From Parcubacteria group bacterium (GTDB taxonomy: Bacteria; Patescibacteriota; Minisyncoccia; SW-4-49-11), in NCBI GenBank assembly GCA_003565105.1, contig PXDG01000135.1, positions 1-17,051 of the forward strand: 17,051 nucleotides of DNA, in the 5' to 3' direction. This document shows, piece after piece, positions 14,418 through 17,051 of the stretch (within the stretch, counting starts at the first letter, position 1; every line of letters starts with the position of its first letter). Below the pieces are notes generated by a model. That model saw only the letters and a program-made list of their open reading frames with translations, had not been told where the DNA came from and did no database searches. Both the position numbers and the translations under genes were made by a program.

Positions 14418-15497
14418 ATGGAATTTTCCCTCGATCAATTAGTTCTCAATATTGTAGAAGCCTCAGGATCTGATATTCACCTTAGTGTAGGCAGCTTTCC
14501 TGTCTTTCGATTGAAAAGTCGCTTGTCACCACAGGAAGAGTTCCCTGTAGTGAGTAAAGAAATTATAGACAGCGTTCTAGACGCATTGATGGAAGAATCA
14601 GATATTCAATCATTGTACTCTGGTATAGAACAGGATTTTGCACATTCCTTTGATTTTGAGGAAAACCATTATCGATTCCGTATCAACGCTTATATGGCTC
14701 AGGGATTGCCTAATTTGGTTATGAGGTATTTACCAACCGATATCATTGGGATTGAAAAGCTGAACCTCCCACCTGTAGTGCATCAGTTTGCTCAATTAAT
14801 GAGAGGCTTTGTTTTGGTTACGGGACCTACAGGATCAGGTAAATCAACTACCTTAGCAGCTGTTGTGAATGAAATTAATCATTTTAGAGAAGATAAAATT
14901 ATCACAATCGAAGATCCTGTGGAGTTTATTTATAAGCCTCACAAATGTATGATTTCTCAACGAGAGATTGGGCAAGACAGTCTGAGTTTTGCCTCAGCTC
15001 TTACTTCAGCCTTTCGTGAAGATATCGATGTTGTCCTGTTAGGACAAATGAGAGATTTAGAAACAATGAGAACTGCGGTTACTGCTGCTGAGACGGGACA
15101 TTTAGTCTTGTCTACATTACATACCAATAGTGCAGCACAGTCTATAGATCGTATTATTGATACCTTTCCATTTCATCAACAACCGCAAGTACGTTCTCAG
15201 CTATCGAATTCATTACAAGGAATTATCTCACAAAGATTGATTCCTACTACTACAGGTGATTTAACTCCAGCTGTAGAAATTCTATTGGTTAATAATGCGG
15301 TAAAAAGCCTTATTCGTGAGAATCGTATCTATCAAATTGATACGGTGATTGAAACTCACTTTAAAGATGGAATGATATCAATGAACCGATCGTTATTTGA
15401 ATTGATCAAAAAAGGAATTGTGTCATATGAAACCGCCCTATTATATTCTCCAGATCCTATCACTCTCCGTAATATGTTGAAGCGAGTTAAAACCTAA
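14418..15497 (+). CDS. pilT: PilT-type retraction ATPase with Gln at the Walker B catalytic position
   Basis: A 359-residue hexameric ATPase of the PilT family, normally the motor that removes pilins and retracts the pilus. Motifs: GSDIHLSVG (17-25), Walker A GPTGSGKS (136-143), Asp box TIEDPVEF (163-170), His box ETGHLVLSTLHTNSA (225-239) and the C-terminal region GMISMNRSLFELIKKGI. The Walker B stretch reads DVVLLGQMRDLET: Gln210 (CAA at 15045-15047) stands where PilT proteins have the catalytic Glu of VGEMRD. The preceding REDPD is REDID. The rest of the protein is intact, so this is not a decaying gene. It may hydrolyse ATP slowly or act as an accessory subunit. It lies 5 bases after the receiver gene. 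Confidence 0.93.
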   Translation: MEFSLDQLVLNIVEASGSDIHLSVGSFPVFRLKSRLSPQEEFPVVSKEIIDSVLDALMEESDIQSLYSGIEQDFAHSFDFEENHYRFRINAYMAQGLPNLVMRYLPTDIIGIEKLNLPPVVHQFAQLMRGFVLVTGPTGSGKSTTLAAVVNEINHFREDKIITIEDPVEFIYKPHKCMISQREIGQDSLSFASALTSAFREDIDVVLLGQMRDLETMRTAVTAAETGHLVLSTLHTNSAAQSIDRIIDTFPFHQQPQVRSQLSNSLQGIISQRLIPTTTGDLTPAVEILLVNNAVKSLIRENRIYQIDTVIETHFKDGMISMNRSLFELIKKGIVSYETALLYSPDPITLRNMLKRVKT

Positions 15498-15507
15498 TAC
15501 TAAAAAT

Positions 15508-16719
15508 ATGCCAAAATACGTTTACTACGCAAAAAATAATGTAGGAGAACAAAAAAAAGGAATGGTAGATGCAATTAGTGAGGATGTTGCAGTTACCACA
15601 CTTCAGAACCATGGGCTTATTGTTATATCTCTCAAAAGTGTTGATGATCAATCTGCGTTACAGGGGAATATCTCTTGGCTCGAAGGTGTTTCAGATCGGG
15701 ATATGGTGATTTTTTCGCGACTTTTAGCTACGTTGCTTGAAGTACAGGTACCTCTTATGGAGGGTCTCGCTATCTTGCAAGGGCAGACTAAGAATAAATA
15801 TTTCCAGAAGGTTTTAGGGCAAGCTGTTGCTGATGTGGAAGATGGAAATCTTCTTTCGGAAGCTCTTTCTAAACATCCTAAGGTATTCTCTCAGTTATAT
15901 GTGGCAATGATACAGTCAGGAGAAGCCTCGGGATCTCTTCAAGCCTCATTGATTTTTATGGCTGATTATCTTGAAGAACAATACGGATTGAATAGTAAAA
16001 TTAAAGGAGCCTTAATCTATCCTGTATTTGTTTTAGGAATCTTCCTTGTTATTGGACTAGGTGTTGCCTATTTTGTGTTACCACAGTTGATTTCAGTGTT
16101 AGAAGGGTTAGAGAATGTTGAATTGCCTTTAGCTACCCGTATGATTATTTGGATTAGCGAATTTATACAAGAATATATTATTGCAATTATAGTTTCTCTC
16201 ATTGTAGGTGTTTCTGGGCTTGTATATTTCTTTAAAACTACTGTAGGGATTAAATTTTGGAATAAATGGCAACTGAAAATACCTGTATTTGGTTCATTAT
16301 ATACTAAGGTCTATGTTGCTCGATTTGCTTCAAATATGAGAACTCTTTTAGAGGGGGGAATTCCTATCTTATCTGCCTTAAAAATTAGTTCTGATGTAGT
16401 AGGGAATGTGATTTTTCAAAGTATTATTATGGAGGCTATTCAAGATATGAAAGGAGGATCCCAAATGTCAGTAGCCTTTTTGAGACACGAAGAATTTCCT
16501 GCTATTGCCAGCCAAATTATACAGGTAGGAGAAAAAACTGCACGAATTGAATCGGTTTTAGATACGCTGACTCGATTTTATAAGAGAGATGTAGATGCTG
16601 TGGTAGATAATCTAACGACATTGATCGAACCAGTAATGATTGTTGTGTTAGGAGTTGGGGTTGGGATCTTTGTTATGGCAATCTTGATGCCTATTTACAA
16701 TGTTACGGGGTCTATCTAA
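15508..16719 (+). CDS. pilC: Type IV pilus inner-membrane platform protein PilC (GspF family)
   Basis: A 403-residue membrane protein that couples the ATPases to pilin insertion. Two T2SF domains are visible, about residues 66-190 and 268-395, each with the usual FSRLLATLLEVQVPLMEGL or FASNMRTLLEGGIPILSAL pattern, and GEASGSL/GEKTARIESV near their ends. Membrane helices fall at about 168-190, 222-241 and 372-395. The N-terminus MPKYVYYAKNNVGEQKKG is typical. It starts 10 bases after pilT without a Shine-Dalgarno sequence. The stop at 16717-16719 closes the dense operon; a 119-base gap with a likely promoter precedes the pilin. Confidence 0.97.
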   Translation: MPKYVYYAKNNVGEQKKGMVDAISEDVAVTTLQNHGLIVISLKSVDDQSALQGNISWLEGVSDRDMVIFSRLLATLLEVQVPLMEGLAILQGQTKNKYFQKVLGQAVADVEDGNLLSEALSKHPKVFSQLYVAMIQSGEASGSLQASLIFMADYLEEQYGLNSKIKGALIYPVFVLGIFLVIGLGVAYFVLPQLISVLEGLENVELPLATRMIIWISEFIQEYIIAIIVSLIVGVSGLVYFFKTTVGIKFWNKWQLKIPVFGSLYTKVYVARFASNMRTLLEGGIPILSALKISSDVVGNVIFQSIIMEAIQDMKGGSQMSVAFLRHEEFPAIASQIIQVGEKTARIESVLDTLTRFYKRDVDAVVDNLTTLIEPVMIVVLGVGVGIFVMAILMPIYNVTGSI

Positions 16720-16756
16720 TCTCGAAGTTGTCCACAATAATAGGGTGGTCACGCTA

Positions 16757-16783
16757 TTTACAAAGTTGCCTGTTCGATATAAA
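16757..16783 (+). promoter_or_regulatory. Candidate promoter of the prepilin gene
   Basis: TTTACA at 16757-16762 and TATAAA at 16778-16783 with a short 15-base spacer. The leader would be about 50 bases. The gap holds no clear terminator for pilC, so read-through is also possible. Confidence 0.45.
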
Positions 16784-16815
16784 ATAAGGGTAGATATAAG
16801 ATAAATTTAAATACA

Positions 16816-16842
16816 ATGAAAGGAGGTGAATACAACATATGA
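16816..16842 (+). other. Eight-codon mini-ORF overlapping the prepilin start
   Basis: ATG at 16816-16818 opens a frame encoding MKGGEYNI with TGA at 16840-16842. It overlaps the prepilin ATG (16839) as ATGA. Its codons contain the Shine-Dalgarno sequence of the prepilin. It may be chance, since the Shine-Dalgarno fixes half of it. No Shine-Dalgarno sequence precedes the mini-ORF itself. Confidence 0.3.
16819..16829 (+). promoter_or_regulatory. Near-perfect Shine-Dalgarno sequence of the prepilin gene
   Basis: AAAGGAGGTGA at 16819-16829 matches the full complement of the usual 16S rRNA 3' end. GGAGG ends 12 bases before the ATG at 16839, a slightly long spacing. It is the only strong site before any gene in the window and suggests high pilin translation. 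Confidence 0.85.
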
Positions 16843-17051
16843 AAAAACAACTAAAAAAAGGATTTACCCTTATTGAGCTTTTGGTAGTAATTGCTATTAT
16901 TGCTATCTTAGCTGGAGTTGTCCTTGTAAACGTTAATGCCGCTCGAAACAGAGCACGAGCAGCAGCTGTTACATCTGGACTATCTCAGTTACGGAGTGCT
17001 ATGGAAGCAGAAGGATACGATCCATCTACAAATATCTATGACAATCCATCA
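16839..17051 (+). CDS. Type IV prepilin (partial, N-terminal 71 residues)
   Basis: The gene runs off the window end. The N-terminus MKKQLKKGFTLIELLVVIAI is a class III signal (type IVa prepilin): short basic leader, cleavage expected after Gly8 by PilD-type peptidase, Phe as first mature residue and Glu5 of the mature protein present. The hydrophobic helix continues to about residue 30 and the amphipathic extension (AARNRARAAAVTSGLSQLRSAMEAEG) follows. The globular domain is cut off. A strong Shine-Dalgarno site and the position after pilC suggest a major pilin, though a minor pilin cannot be excluded. No pilD gene is visible; it may lie downstream or elsewhere. Confidence 0.95.
   Translation, partial: MKKQLKKGFTLIELLVVIAIIAILAGVVLVNVNAARNRARAAAVTSGLSQLRSAMEAEGYDPSTNIYDNPS

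Noticed and set aside
16728..16736. TTGTCCACA, one mismatch from the DnaA box TTATCCACA
   Set aside because: A single copy with no neighbours of the same kind, no AT-rich unwinding region and no dnaA/dnaN nearby; expected by chance.
1..17051. CRISPR array, insertion sequence, prophage or restriction genes
   Set aside because: No regularly spaced direct repeats, no transposase or integrase motifs and no inverted-repeat-bounded element seen.

Overview
This window looks like chromosome from a Candidate Phyla Radiation (Patescibacteria) bacterium or a close relative. That is an inference from gene content: a DUF4012 membrane protein beside a family 4 glycosyltransferase, a KhpA-TrmD pair without RimM or RpsP, and a compact pilM-N-O-B-(receiver)-T-C-pilin locus. 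No secretin or PilP gene lies in the visible part. Base composition is AT-rich. Almost all genes end in TAA, and no long frame is interrupted by TGA, so the standard bacterial code applies (the TGA=Gly code of Gracilibacteria/Absconditabacteria is not used here). I cannot assign a lineage within the group.

Left part (1-2480): the 3' end of an unrecognised, comparatively GC-rich gene closes at a terminator with a UUCG tetraloop. Two separately transcribed genes for small secreted proteins follow. Both carry a signal peptide, a Cys-x9-Cys N-terminal segment and tandem copies (two and three) of the same ~61-residue module. I do not recognise this module, and it is the best candidate here for an undescribed family.

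Centre left (2380-4963): two promoters, one a perfect TTGACA-N17-TATAAT, drive a glycosyltransferase and a DUF4012 protein, probably acting in surface polysaccharide or envelope construction.

Centre (5086-9794), all on the minus strand: comF, khpA, trmD, a two-helix membrane protein, a tRNA-Arg with anticodon GCG, and recG. These are housekeeping RNA, translation and recombination genes. The tRNA lies between two protein genes in what looks like one transcript.

Right part (9827-17051), plus strand: the type IV pilus assembly locus. Order: pilM, pilN, pilO, a 65-residue membrane protein, the extension ATPase pilB, a lone receiver-domain regulator, a pilT-type ATPase, the platform protein pilC, and a prepilin cut by the window end. 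Its promoter overlaps the divergent comF promoter, so the -10 boxes of the DNA-uptake gene comF and of the pilus operon share bases. The PilT-like ATPase has Gln where the catalytic Walker B Glu is expected, so it may be a poor ATPase.

Genome-wide style visible here: promoters share an extended -10 of the form TATGnTATAAT. Nearly all starts lack a Shine-Dalgarno sequence; the exception is the pilin, which has a near-perfect one.
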